Assembly (NCBI RefSeq): GCF_001465595.2
Contig: NZ_CP013481.2
Span: 3,906,001 to 3,970,000, forward strand
Length of the DNA: 64,000 nt
Direction: 5' to 3'
From: Pandoraea apista
GTDB lineage: Bacteria; Pseudomonadota; Gammaproteobacteria; Burkholderiales; Burkholderiaceae
Position 1 is the first letter of the stretch; each line of letters opens with the position of its first letter. Positions 52,701-62,137 of the stretch are shown piece after piece. The notes under the pieces are model-generated. The model worked only from the letters and a program-made list of their open reading frames with translations, searched no databases and had not been told where the DNA came from. Made by a program: the position numbers and the translations under genes.

Positions 52701-55700
52701 GCGCCGACGCCGTGCCCGCCGTGTAGACGCCATAAGGCGTGGCTTCGCTGAAACTTCCGCCAGCCAGGATTTCCAGACTTCCGGTGCCGGTGCGCAGCAC
52801 GCTGAACGCCGTGGCGCGTTGCGCGTTGGTGTACGCGGCGTCGCTCAACGTCACGTTGCCGCTGCCTGCCAGTGTGCGCATCGATTGCATGGCGCGCTGA
52901 TCGGCGGCCGCAAGATCGGCGCCACCGACGAGGCGCACCGACGCCGAGAGCGAACCGGGGGCGAGCATGGCTGCCATCGGCGAAGTGGGCGCGGCACCAG
53001 GGACTGCGGGGGACGCCATCCGCCCGATGGCGGGCAGGTTCGAGACTTCGAACATCAGGTAGTCATTCCCCCCCGACGACGGGCCGGGGTCGAGCATGGT
53101 GCCTGCGCGGATCGTATCGCCGGGTCCGTAGGCACGGCCATTCGTATCCACGAACGGAACGCCGTAGTCCGTCACCATCTGCTGGTAAAACGCGTCGTCC
53201 GGCACGGTCCAGTCAGACATCAATGCGACAGCGATCTGGAAGGCGTAGCTGGAATTGCTCAGACCGGAGTAACTGGGCGACCACAGTTCGGATTTCGGGT
53301 CGTTCGCGTAATCGATCGCACTGTAGACCGCCGGCGTACCGCTCGTGGACTGGAACCCGTCCGAGAGGCTGCCTCCAATGGTCAGATTACCGCCCGCCCG
53401 GATCGCAAGCGCCATCGGCTCGCCTGCGCCGTAAGTCGCCGAATTCGGGTCGCGGTTGGCAGACGCGCCATAACGGTACTTCGCGAGATCAATATCGCCG
53501 ATCGTCGAAAGATCGCCGGTCGAGGCAATCTGCACGCCCGGGCGCAGGTGGTAGGCGCTGCCGTAGGCCGACAGGCCCGCGGTGCGTGCCGCCAGTGCAC
53601 CGTTGCCCGCCGCGGCGTTCATGAACGCCGTGCTCGCGGTGTCGTAGCCGTCGAGCGTTGCCTGCGAGATCGCGCTGCCCGGCGCGAGGTTGTATGTCCA
53701 GAAACCATTGAGCGCAATGCTGTTCGCGCCGCGAATCGTCAGCGGCCCCATCGCGTCGATGGCGATGTCGCCCGAGGTTTCGCCCGTGCGCATCGCGTTC
53801 AGCACGACGTCGCCGTAGGACTTGCCGTCCGGCGTGCTCAGATCGAGTGTTGCGCCCGGCGAGAGCGTCATTCGTCCGCCCGACGTCGTCAACTCGATAT
53901 GACCGCGATTCTTCGACTCGACGGGTGCGCCGTAGCTGTCGACCTGGAGCTTCGTGCCATGCGCATCGAGCACTGCCGTGCCAGCGAGCGTGAGTCCGTT
54001 GCCTGCGGAAAGTCGGATCGTGCCCGGCGAGGTGCCGGACGCATCGATAGTGCCGCTCACCGTCAGGCTGCCGTTATCGACCGACAGGTTGACCTTGTGC
54101 GCCTTCACGCCGTCGCCGACCACCAGATCGCCCTGCTTCTGCACAAAACTGCGCGCATCGAAGAAGCCACCGCCATTGAGCCGCGTGTTGAGTCCGGCGA
54201 AATCCGCGAAAGTCCCGGCCGACGCGCCGAAGTCCCCGCTGACGAACCCCGCGTTCGCGTTGCCGCGCAATTGTCCGCCCAGCGCGACGGTGCCGGTACT
54301 GCCGTCGACGGTGATCGTGCCTGCATGATTGTTCTGAGCCGAGACGTCGATGATCGAACCCGACGACTGCGAAACGCCGCCTTGTGCGCTCGTGAACACC
54401 GCAGTGCCGCCGAAGCCGTAGAGGGTCGCCGCCTGAATACGCGACGTCTGCCCGCTCAGGTCGATGCGGCTGCCGTCGGCGAGCACGATGTCATGTGTCG
54501 CGTCGACGGCAAACTTGCCACTCGGCAACAGGACCGTCGTGCCGAGATGTACGGTATCGCCGGTCAGATCGATCTCCGCCCCCGCCACGCTCGACGTGAC
54601 CGCACTGGGCGTCGTGCCCGCCGGGGCCACGACGTCTAGCGTGCCGCCTGCCGTGTAAGCGATGACCGACTTCTGCACGCCGGTCAGCAGCGGCGTGGCG
54701 AGCGTCAGGTTGCCACCCGTGCCGCTCTGACCGAACACGTCTCCGCTTTGCGTGCTCGGCGCCTGATACACGAAGAGCTTGCTGTTGCCTGCCGAGACAA
54801 TGCGGTCGCTGGCAGTGAGATCGACGTTACCGAAGCCGTACATCGTGCGCGTGGCGCTCGTCGTGTCGACCGGCGCGAATGTGCCGAGATCGATTTCCTT
54901 CGCGATCAGACTCAACATGCCACTGCCCGGTGCGCCGACCAGCGCCGGTGCCAGCGCATCGGCTACACCGTTCCATATCAGTTGATCGGCCGCGATCGTC
55001 GCATGGTCGCCCACCGCACCGTAACCGTAGATCGCAGGGGCCTTGAGCACGACGCTCACACCGGAGCCGCGGGTATCGAGGCGACTGCTCCCGAAGACAT
55101 TGATCGCGCCTGCTGCACCCAGCGTGAGCTTCTCGAGTGCGGGCGCCCCGCTTGCCGGGTCGCCGTGCATCAGCGTCGAGAGCATGGCCTGATTGAACAG
55201 CATGCCTGCCGGATTGCCTGCGGCGGCCACTTGCGCTGCATCGCCGACATTGAGCGAGCCGACGGCCAGCGTGATGTTGCGTGCACCGAAGCGCGACGTC
55301 GGATCGAGCGTCGAGGCACCGTTGGTCGAGAAAACCAGCGAACCCTCGGCGAAGAGGCTCGAGCCTGCACCGATGGTGATACTGCCCCGACTCGTTTGTG
55401 CGCCGCCGAATTCGATCTCGCCATTCGAGAGGCCAAGCACCGTGTAGTTGCCGGCGACGTAGGGCATGCCGGTCGACGCCGTGTCGAACGGGGCCGGCCC
55501 CTTGCCGACGGTCGTGAGCGTTACGCCGTTGCCGAGCGTGATGTTGTTGCCGATCAGGTAGAGCTCTCCGGCGGATAGCGTCACGCCGTCGCGCACGAAC
55601 AGATCATTGACGCTGACGCCGCTGTTGCCGAACATGTACTGCCCGACCTTCGCCGACGCGTAGCCATTGATGCTCAGGCGCGGTGCGTTGATAGCGCTCA

Positions 55701-58700
55701 GATCGTTCGCACCGACCGAAACGCCGCCGAATCCGGCCGTGGGTGTGCCTGCGGTGATTTCGCCGACGTTCTCCACGGCCACCTGCCCGGCGATGCCACC
55801 CGGTGCCGCCTGGAAGTTGGCCTGCCCCTGGAACGAGAACACCGGCCCCGTTGCGGGCGTGCCAGGCGATGTGAACAAGATATCGAGCACTCGCCCATCG
55901 CGCGGCAGCATCGGCACGAGGTTGCCGAATTGCGCTGCCTGCGCCGAGAAAAAGTCGGCGTAGCTCTGCTCGTTGTACTGCGAATACTTGCGCACAGCCG
56001 TACCCGGGGTGACCAGCAGCGTAGACGGCAGTTGGCTGCGCGCGCCGGTGTTGGCGGTACTCATATAGCCCGCCGCCAGATAGGTGCCGTTGCCGGCGGC
56101 CGTCGGCGTGCCCGGCAGAATCTGTCCGGTGCCGCCGATCTCGACGCGGTACGCGCCGGGCAGCAGCGCGTAGTTCGACGGCAGCAGCGTATAGGTGCCG
56201 GCAGGCAGGCCCGGCACGCCGTCGCCGATGGTGATGCGTTGGCCCACGGCCGGATCGCCCGCGCCGTTTTCCGGTGAGACCGGTGCATAGTTCGACGCGT
56301 AGCCCGGCACGATGGCGTAGACCTTGTCGCCCGCCTTGCTCAGCTTCATGGTCGGGTTCGCGTTGACCAACGGCGTGTTGAGCACGTTGACCGAACCGCC
56401 GCGGCCGGACACGAATCCCGCGCCGGTGAGTGTGCCGCCGCCCGACAGGTCGAGCACCGCGCCGCTGTCGACCGTCACGACGTCGCCCTTCAGGCCGATG
56501 CCTGAACTGATCTGCCAGCCGCCACCGGTGAAGCCGCCTGCCTGCAACGGTGTGACACTCGCACCATTGAAGCTGTACGTCACGCCGTCGAACGTGCCGC
56601 CGTAAGGCATCCTCAGACCGTTCGACGACACCGAGGTGATGCTGCCGGGCAGCAACTCGATGGACTTGACCTCGGGGGCCCCCTCGCCGGGCACTGCGGC
56701 GTCCGTCTGGCCGAAGATCAGACGGCCCAGCGGCGCTCGCAGGATGCCGCCCTGACGGATCTTCGGCGCGGAAAACGTGAGCGTGCCGAACGCGGTCATC
56801 GGCATGTCCGGCACGCTCGATGTGGTGCGGCCGAACGTGAGCGTTCCGTCGTAGTCGCGATTTCGCTGGCCCGCCACGATGTTCGCGACCGCACCGGTCG
56901 TCGGATAGATCTGCGCGCCGTCGAGTTCGATGTCCCAGGCGGAGAGCAACGTCGTGCCCTGCTGGATCGCCGGCGTGGGCAGGAAGCGGATATCACCCTG
57001 ACTGACCAGACGTGTCGTGAGAAAGCCTGTCACCGGTGCCGACAGGCTTGGCGAGAACGACAGCGGGCCTTGCAGATCGATGAGATTCGCATCGACTTCG
57101 AACGTTGCCGTCGTAGGGACCGGGGCCGAGCCCGGTGCGCCGATGCTGCCGCTGCGATAGCCATCCTTGTAGATGGATGGCGTGCCGGTCAGGCTCACGT
57201 AGGGTGCGGTGAGGCGAACCGTGTTGCTCGACGGCACGACGGTGCCAGTCTGCGGCGCCGAGGACGTAAAAGCATTCGCCGTGAGCTTGAGGCTCTTGTC
57301 GAGCGAGAGCGAGACATCGCCCGGGAAGATCATCATGTCGGTGACCATCAGCGACACGCCGCTGAAGCCCCCCTCCCTGATCTGGTCGACGCTCACGGCA
57401 GCCTTGCCGAACGCGAGTGCCGAGACAGCATCCGGTCCCGACAGTGCCGTGGGTACGCCGCGCGTTTCCGTCACCACGAACTGCCCCGGCACGGTGACGT
57501 TCCCCGGCAACTGCCCCCACGGGTCCAGGAACTGCGGCGTGATGAGCGAGAGCGACAAATCTCCGCCCAAAGCGCCGGCGCCCCCCGCTTTGGCATGGGC
57601 GTTGCCGTCGAGCATCAATCCACTCGTCGAACTGAGCGAGACGGTGCCGCCGCTGGACGCGAGCGTCGTCGTGCCCTTGGCATTCATCAGTTGTCCCGAC
57701 ACGGTTGACGTGGCGACGCTCACCACCGCGCCGTCGGCATTGAGCTCGGCCCCCGGGCGCACGATCACGAACGAGGGACCGCCGTTGATCGTGATGCTGC
57801 CGCCATCCGACACCGTGCCGTACTGACGCCCCGTGGCATCCGTGGCTGTGTAGCCAAAGCCAGAGACGTCGAGCAGTGCCGTCGGCCCCAGCCAGATCGA
57901 CATGCCGAGGTTGTTGCCGCTCGCGTCGAAGTTGCGCGCGCTCGCCAGTACGTTGTCGGCTTCCGACGTCAACGCGATCTTCCCGCCGCGCGCAATGAGC
58001 GAGCCGTCGACGGTGATGCGGCCGAAGGCATCGAGCGTGAGGCTCTGCCCCGGGTCGACGGCGAGCGTCGCACCTTTGCCGATGCTGACCTCGCGCCCCG
58101 TCATGTTGCCCTGATAGTCCTTGCCGAGGGAGCGCAGCGCGAGACTCGCCCCGGCGCGCTGCGTGAGCGTGGCGGTCTGAGCATTCTCGGCAACCAGCGG
58201 CGGCAGTGTCAGGGTCATGACCTTCGACGGATCGCTGCCCGTCGGTGCCATCGGGCTGTCCGCCGTCAAGCGATAGACCGGCATGACCGGTGCGAGCGTT
58301 ACGCCGTTATCGACACGCACGCCCTGGCCGCCATTGATGTCGTAGCTGGAAAAACCCGCGCTGAAGAACGGCGTATTGCTGCCCGAAGCCCCCGCATTGA
58401 ACATCGGGACCGGTGTGATGGCGATGGTGCGCGCAAGGGTTGTGCCCGCCGGAATGACGACACCCACCGGATAGGTCACATCGACGTTACTCACCGTACC
58501 TGCCGTGTACACGATCTGGTACGGGCGAATCGCAAAGCCAACGGGGAACACGCTCGACGGAATGATCGTGCCGACGGGGAGGGCGCCGTCGCTGCTGTTC
58601 GCGCCGAAGATGTTGAAGATCAGCTTGCCTTTGGGCAGCGTGGCGCCAGCGTAATAGCGATCGTAACCCGAATTCGGCCCTGCCCGGTACGCATATACGT

Positions 58701-61700
58701 TCACGCCGTCCGGCACGACCCAGTCCGCCGCCGTCGGTACGGTCGGTGCGACGTCGAGCTGGATCGGCACCGGGAACGGGACGTCCAAGATCAGCCGGGT
58801 ATGGGCGTCTATCGAGGAGAACGGCAGTGGTGTGCCGGCGGGCACGGTGTACGGTTCGGCCAGTTTCACGGCAATATCCACCGACGTGCCGGCGGCCAGT
58901 TCGCCGCCCGCGAGCGCCGCGTTCGCACCGATCAAGATGGCGTCGGGCGTCGAGACGGTCAGCTTGCCGCCACCGTTCACGCCGTAGGCGTTGATCGTGC
59001 CGTTCAGGATGAGCGTGCCGACGCTCACATTGACGTTACTCGCCGAATCGCCGGCGATCAGCGTCACATTACCGCCCGTGCCGCCCCGGGTCTTGCCATT
59101 GGCGAGGATTGCAGCGCCTGAGGACACATCGATCACGCTGCCGTCGCCGAGCGTCAGGTCACTCGTCGAATCGAGCGTGACGTTGCCGCCGTTGATGAAC
59201 GCCACCTTGGAGAGCGACCCTGGGTTGGTGCTGCCATTGACCCAGAGACCGCGCACGTCGATGCGCGCGCCGGGCAACAACGTCAGCCCGACAGTGCCGT
59301 TGGGCGAAAAGAGTGCGGTGGCGTACTTGTCACCCTCGCGCAGGTACGTATTGGAGATGTTGACCGTCCCCGACGGCACCGTCAGATTGCCCGACACATC
59401 GACATACGGCGCGACCAGCGACAGGCGGCCACCGTTATCCAGACGCAGATCGCTGCGCACCTTCACGTCGCCCGAGGTCACGAGATCCATTTCGCCATAG
59501 CCCGTGGCGTTCACGCGCGAGGCATCGAGCCAGAGGGTGTTGGCGCGCGAGGGGTCCAGCGTGTCGGCCGCCGACAAGGCCGAGGTGATGTCGGCAATGC
59601 CGCCGATCACGACATCCGTCGTGAAAGCCCCCGTGCGGCCCGCGCCCGTGTACTGGCCGAGCGTAAGCGAACCGGCACGCGCGACCGTGAACTGACTCAA
59701 TGCGTAGCCATCGGTCAGGCTCGACGGACGCGCCTGCGTCTGCACCGGTCCGGTGTAGACGTTGGCGACCACGTCCCCTTCGAGCACGGCGGTGGGCGCT
59801 GAGATCGACAGACGGCCGGCATCCCGCCCCACGGTATAGCCGTTTTGCAGCACCCGTTGCGGCGCGATCAGCGGGGTCGCATACGACTCGGTCGTGTTCT
59901 TGCCCCAGCGCGGATGATCGACTTCGAAGCCGTTGTACACGCCCGTGTAGAGCACATTCGACGGCGCGGTGTTGACGTTGTAGAGCTGACCGTCTGCGCC
60001 TTTGAGCCACGACTGGTTCAGGTAACCCGTCTGCACGTCGAGCGAGCCGCCCGACAAGTTGATGAGCGCGCCCTTTTGCGTGACAACCTCGTTGCCGCCG
60101 ATCGTGACCGTACCGCCCTGCGCGGCCCATTCGCCAATGCCGTGCGCCTGATTCGCCAGGTAGCCGCCGACTTCGAGCAAACCGCCCGGGGTGTACCAGC
60201 GCTCGTTCGCGTAGCCCCCCACAGAGGCCGGAACATAGACCAGACGGCGGCGATCGATCCAGACGTTTGCGTTGTTCAACGCGGCGTTATCGCGGTTGCC
60301 CGGCGCGTCGCGTTGCTCGTTGCCCTGCACGTTCACCTTGACGTTGTTGCTGTCCATCGACAGCGACACGCCGACCGCACCCGACACGTCGAGTTGCGCA
60401 CGGTTCGCCACGAAACTGCGGCCCGTCGCACTCACGGCAATCTGTCCGCCCGTGGCCAGCGTGAGCGAATCGCTCTGGAATTCCACGTTGCCACCGCTCA
60501 CGATCTCGACGCGCGATTGATCGCGACGATCCGAGAGCTTCGAGAGGTTGTCGAACAGTCCGCTGGAAGTGCCCGCGCGCAGTGCGTCCTGCGTGGCCGA
60601 ATCCTGAATCAGTGCCGTGCGCTGGCTGTCAAGGGCGGTCGCGCCGCTGTCGCTGATGAGCACCGACGTGAGCGCCCCGCTGCCCAGCGTCACCTTGCCC
60701 TGCGTGTCGCTCGCCGAGTTCAGCAAGTGGATCGTGCCGCGCGTGTTCACCGTCGTGGTCGACACCGCCGTGCCTAGCTGCTGAACGTCGCGGCCCGCCA
60801 GCGTAATGTCGCCTTCCGACGCCATCAACAAGCCCGTATTGACCACCTTGCCCGCCGTGCTCTGCGCAACGAACTGCGGCGAGATTTCGTTGCCGCGCGT
60901 GGTCGATGCCGTATTCGCATCCGTGCCGACGCCCTTGCGAATCACGAAGCTATCACCCGCGGCGAGCGCCACCTGCCCTTGCGGGGTGACGATGGCGCCC
61001 GCATTACTCACCTGGTTGCCCAGCAGCAGCACATAGCCGCCGCCCTGCGTCACCGACGTCGGCGTGCGGGTCGTGATGTTCGCACCCGCCTGCACTTCGA
61101 CCTTGCCCAGCGCATCGGTGAAGCTCGGTGTCGTGCCGTTCGCCCCGTAAATCCCACCGGTCTGGAACTGCGCGTCGCTCATGCGCGCCGCCGCCACCAC
61201 CAGATTGCGCGTATCGACCTGACTCGTCCCACCGAAGATCACACCGTTGCGGTTCAGGATCAGCACTGTGCCGTCGCCGTGAATCTGCCCCTGAATCTGG
61301 CTCGGACGTGCATTCGGATCATTCACGCGATTGAGCGCCGCCCAATCGCTTTGCTGTGCGAAGTTCACCGACGTATTGCGCCCGACGTTGAACGTCTCCC
61401 AGTTCAGGATTGCCTTGTCGGCCGTTTGCGCAATGTTGACGTTGGTTTTGCCGTTGGCGCTCGTTTGCGTGGGCGCCTGCGCGTTGATCCAGCCTTTGGT
61501 CAGGCTGTTCGTGTCGACCTTCAGGCCGCCCTCGCTCAGACCGTCGGGAATCGTCGCATCCGTATTGCCAGCCGCCGCACGCGCATTGGCCTGCGCGGCC
61601 TGCATCGCGGCAATGTTCTGCGCCGCCGTGCCCAGATTCGCAATCGAGCGCTGCAACTGCGCGTTCGCCTGTTGCTGCTGCGCCGACGGGTCCATGAGCG

Positions 61701-61968
61701 ACGTGACCGGCATGCCGTTGGGCAGGCGTCCCGTCTGCGACGCTGTGGCCTGTGCCGCGCCTCGCGCGGCGAACCACGCGTTGCTGAACGCTTGCTGTGC
61801 GTGGGCGGCCGACGACGCGAGGAGTGTGAGTGCTGCCGCTTGTACGAGGGGTTTTCGATGAAGGCTGCGAATGACGCATCCGAATCGCTGACGTTGACGC
61901 TTACGTGGCGAGTCGGCAGAGGTGTCGGAATCGGGCGAAGCGAGCGAGACGAAAGGGTTCGGTTGCAT
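49723..61968 (-). CDS. FHA2: giant filamentous-haemagglutinin-type TpsA exoprotein
   Basis: This 4,081-residue TpsA exoprotein has the same plan as FHA1. A long signal peptide (57 residues, ending Ala-His-Ala) contains a basic stretch before the hydrophobic core. The TPS domain has the LNRNGVIFGG hallmark, and then a huge Gly/Ser/Thr/Asn-rich repeat region and a DUF3739-like end follow. Residues about 54-620 are nearly identical to FHA1 residues 48-613 and are encoded by an almost identical 1.7 kb stretch. The middle is clearly different, and the C-terminal 250 residues are again close. No TpsB transporter is visible next to it. It is the last gene of module B, after FecR-B with a 169-base gap that probably holds its promoter. 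Confidence 0.9.
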   Translation of the reverse strand: MQPNPFVSLASPDSDTSADSPRKRQRQRFGCVIRSLHRKPLVQAAALTLLASSAAHAQQAFSNAWFAARGAAQATASQTGRLPNGMPVTSLMDPSAQQQQANAQLQRSIANLGTAAQNIAAMQAAQANARAAAGNTDATIPDGLSEGGLKVDTNSLTKGWINAQAPTQTSANGKTNVNIAQTADKAILNWETFNVGRNTSVNFAQQSDWAALNRVNDPNARPSQIQGQIHGDGTVLILNRNGVIFGGTSQVDTRNLVVAAARMSDAQFQTGGIYGANGTTPSFTDALGKVEVQAGANITTRTPTSVTQGGGYVLLLGNQVSNAGAIVTPQGQVALAAGDSFVIRKGVGTDANTASTTRGNEISPQFVAQSTAGKVVNTGLLMASEGDITLAGRDVQQLGTAVSTTTVNTRGTIHLLNSASDTQGKVTLGSGALTSVLISDSGATALDSQRTALIQDSATQDALRAGTSSGLFDNLSKLSDRRDQSRVEIVSGGNVEFQSDSLTLATGGQIAVSATGRSFVANRAQLDVSGAVGVSLSMDSNNVKVNVQGNEQRDAPGNRDNAALNNANVWIDRRRLVYVPASVGGYANERWYTPGGLLEVGGYLANQAHGIGEWAAQGGTVTIGGNEVVTQKGALINLSGGSLDVQTGYLNQSWLKGADGQLYNVNTAPSNVLYTGVYNGFEVDHPRWGKNTTESYATPLIAPQRVLQNGYTVGRDAGRLSISAPTAVLEGDVVANVYTGPVQTQARPSSLTDGYALSQFTVARAGSLTLGQYTGAGRTGAFTTDVVIGGIADITSALSAADTLDPSRANTLWLDASRVNATGYGEMDLVTSGDVKVRSDLRLDNGGRLSLVAPYVDVSGNLTVPSGTVNISNTYLREGDKYATALFSPNGTVGLTLLPGARIDVRGLWVNGSTNPGSLSKVAFINGGNVTLDSTSDLTLGDGSVIDVSSGAAILANGKTRGGTGGNVTLIAGDSASNVNVSVGTLILNGTINAYGVNGGGKLTVSTPDAILIGANAALAGGELAAGTSVDIAVKLAEPYTVPAGTPLPFSSIDAHTRLILDVPFPVPIQLDVAPTVPTAADWVVPDGVNVYAYRAGPNSGYDRYYAGATLPKGKLIFNIFGANSSDGALPVGTIIPSSVFPVGFAIRPYQIVYTAGTVSNVDVTYPVGVVIPAGTTLARTIAITPVPMFNAGASGSNTPFFSAGFSSYDINGGQGVRVDNGVTLAPVMPVYRLTADSPMAPTGSDPSKVMTLTLPPLVAENAQTATLTQRAGASLALRSLGKDYQGNMTGREVSIGKGATLAVDPGQSLTLDAFGRITVDGSLIARGGKIALTSEADNVLASARNFDASGNNLGMSIWLGPTALLDVSGFGYTATDATGRQYGTVSDGGSITINGGPSFVIVRPGAELNADGAVVSVATSTVSGQLMNAKGTTTLASSGGTVSLSSTSGLMLDGNAHAKAGGAGALGGDLSLSLITPQFLDPWGQLPGNVTVPGQFVVTETRGVPTALSGPDAVSALAFGKAAVSVDQIREGGFSGVSLMVTDMMIFPGDVSLSLDKSLKLTANAFTSSAPQTGTVVPSSNTVRLTAPYVSLTGTPSIYKDGYRSGSIGAPGSAPVPTTATFEVDANLIDLQGPLSFSPSLSAPVTGFLTTRLVSQGDIRFLPTPAIQQGTTLLSAWDIELDGAQIYPTTGAVANIVAGQRNRDYDGTLTFGRTTSSVPDMPMTAFGTLTFSAPKIRQGGILRAPLGRLIFGQTDAAVPGEGAPEVKSIELLPGSITSVSSNGLRMPYGGTFDGVTYSFNGASVTPLQAGGFTGGGWQISSGIGLKGDVVTVDSGAVLDLSGGGTLTGAGFVSGRGGSVNVLNTPLVNANPTMKLSKAGDKVYAIVPGYASNYAPVSPENGAGDPAVGQRITIGDGVPGLPAGTYTLLPSNYALLPGAYRVEIGGTGQILPGTPTAAGNGTYLAAGYMSTANTGARSQLPSTLLVTPGTAVRKYSQYNEQSYADFFSAQAAQFGNLVPMLPRDGRVLDILFTSPGTPATGPVFSFQGQANFQAAPGGIAGQVAVENVGEITAGTPTAGFGGVSVGANDLSAINAPRLSINGYASAKVGQYMFGNSGVSVNDLFVRDGVTLSAGELYLIGNNITLGNGVTLTTVGKGPAPFDTASTGMPYVAGNYTVLGLSNGEIEFGGAQTSRGSITIGAGSSLFAEGSLVFSTNGASTLDPTSRFGARNITLAVGSLNVGDAAQVAAAGNPAGMLFNQAMLSTLMHGDPASGAPALEKLTLGAAGAINVFGSSRLDTRGSGVSVVLKAPAIYGYGAVGDHATIAADQLIWNGVADALAPALVGAPGSGMLSLIAKEIDLGTFAPVDTTSATRTMYGFGNVDLTASDRIVSAGNSKLFVYQAPSTQSGDVFGQSGTGGNLTLATPLLTGVQKSVIAYTAGGTLDVVAPAGTTPSAVTSSVAGAEIDLTGDTVHLGTTVLLPSGKFAVDATHDIVLADGSRIDLSGQTSRIQAATLYGFGGTAVFTSAQGGVSQSSGSIIDVSAQNNHAGTITVDGSTGTVALGGQLRGNANAGFVSGDFGASAGTFADFAGLNTRLNGGGFFDARSFVQKQGDLVVGDGVKAHKVNLSVDNGSLTVSGTIDASGTSPGTIRLSAGNGLTLAGTAVLDAHGTKLQVDSYGAPVESKNRGHIELTTSGGRMTLSPGATLDLSTPDGKSYGDVVLNAMRTGETSGDIAIDAMGPLTIRGANSIALNGFWTYNLAPGSAISQATLDGYDTASTAFMNAAAGNGALAARTAGLSAYGSAYHLRPGVQIASTGDLSTIGDIDLAKYRYGASANRDPNSATYGAGEPMALAIRAGGNLTIGGSLSDGFQSTSGTPAVYSAIDYANDPKSELWSPSYSGLSNSSYAFQIAVALMSDWTVPDDAFYQQMVTDYGVPFVDTNGRAYGPGDTIRAGTMLDPGPSSGGNDYLMFEVSNLPAIGRMASPAVPGAAPTSPMAAMLAPGSLSASVRLVGGADLAAADQRAMQSMRTLAGSGNVTLSDAAYTNAQRATAFSVLRTGTGSLEILAGGSFSEATPYGVYTAGTASAPILAADGSNPYNLPATASGGAVQVWYPEHGGDMLLVAQQDVTGNIQIADNSVRYNNSNLTSNWLWRQGGAGLTQDPAAWGINFGSLAQVNPNSLTQSIVGFQGIGTLGGGNLTVDAGRNAGVMTSGNVLQSTGLDLVVASTERVLSDGTVIQTGGGDVSLKVGGMLNGRSSLAQQSDRPSDYFGNVTNLRGDASIDAGSIGTMAPFGNGSYWKSFDPRVQLLTTIKGVTQTRGPTLVPGDGTVSMSARGDLVLGGVGDAGMIPTADTKGGYYTDSTGTVGKGGYTQFTLFRPSSKVSLFSAGGDVMPMDGGASGNAINNAGTFFPGSLSVTAANGDIRFKTGMTPDDPRTDLELIASPVGQLEIYAAGTIYGQGGTVSMSGADMVALATPQHVFFQTFNGGALNSASTDAAIRQNARTPLAYGEDTVTSALHAGDSVPARIYAGVDIDDLGLGKTLKMVNDPVAQFIPSHNAWYVAAKPFEVMAGRDIVGMGTAPDTFANVTGSDITLMQAGRDILYQSANILGPGLLQMQAGRNLYQGYYGMLTSVGDVIHPSNTSGGAGISVLAGVGANGPDYAGFAKTYFDPANQSPGGIAPAGSGKVAHAYGEELVTWLKGRFGYDGTPADALAYFLALPTAQQGVFVRDVYFRELLLGGREYNDSGSPRYGSYLRGRDAIATLFPTNDTAGRPNDYNGAITMFSSVVGMNNVNGVNIPVTSDAGVRTNFGGSIQMLNPGGRTLVGVEGVTPGAAAGVVTQGEGDIQLYSRDSILLGLSRVMTTFGGSIQAWSAQGDINAGRGSKTTVLYTPPKRVYDGMGDVTLSPSVPSSGAGIATLAPLPEVPGGDIDLVAPLGTIDAGEAGIRVSGNVNFAALAVVNAANVQVQGKSTGLPVIAAVNVGALTNASATAAQAASAAQDAMARERVAQRQNAPSIFSVRMLGGPDSGAPAAGAKGAMALPPARVSYDPASAFQLVGNGELTEAQKTQLTREEKAHL
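60109..61807. repeat. Near-identical 1.7 kb tract, FHA2 copy
   Basis: This is the partner of the repeat at 44341-46039 and covers FHA2 codons about 54-620. The divergent patch inside it is at 60517-60601. The sharp borders and scattered single changes suggest recent gene conversion or duplication rather than slow drift. Confidence 0.9.
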
Positions 61969-62137
61969 GTCGGTTTTGCAGTGGCAATCGGTTAGCGACC
62001 GCGCGCTACGTGTCGATGCGCGCGGCCTTCCCTTTGATGACGACGCTCACTCTCAAAACCCGCAAAGCCGCCCTCGAAAATATGCTGCCGTGCGCGCTTC
62101 CGCGCTCCCCGGGCAGCACCGCCGCCACGCCCCGATG

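Noticed and set aside
33895..61968. Repeated segments in the FHA genes as a possible CRISPR or integron array
   Set aside because: The repeats are coding, degenerate, irregular in spacing and read in frame as beta-helix repeats.
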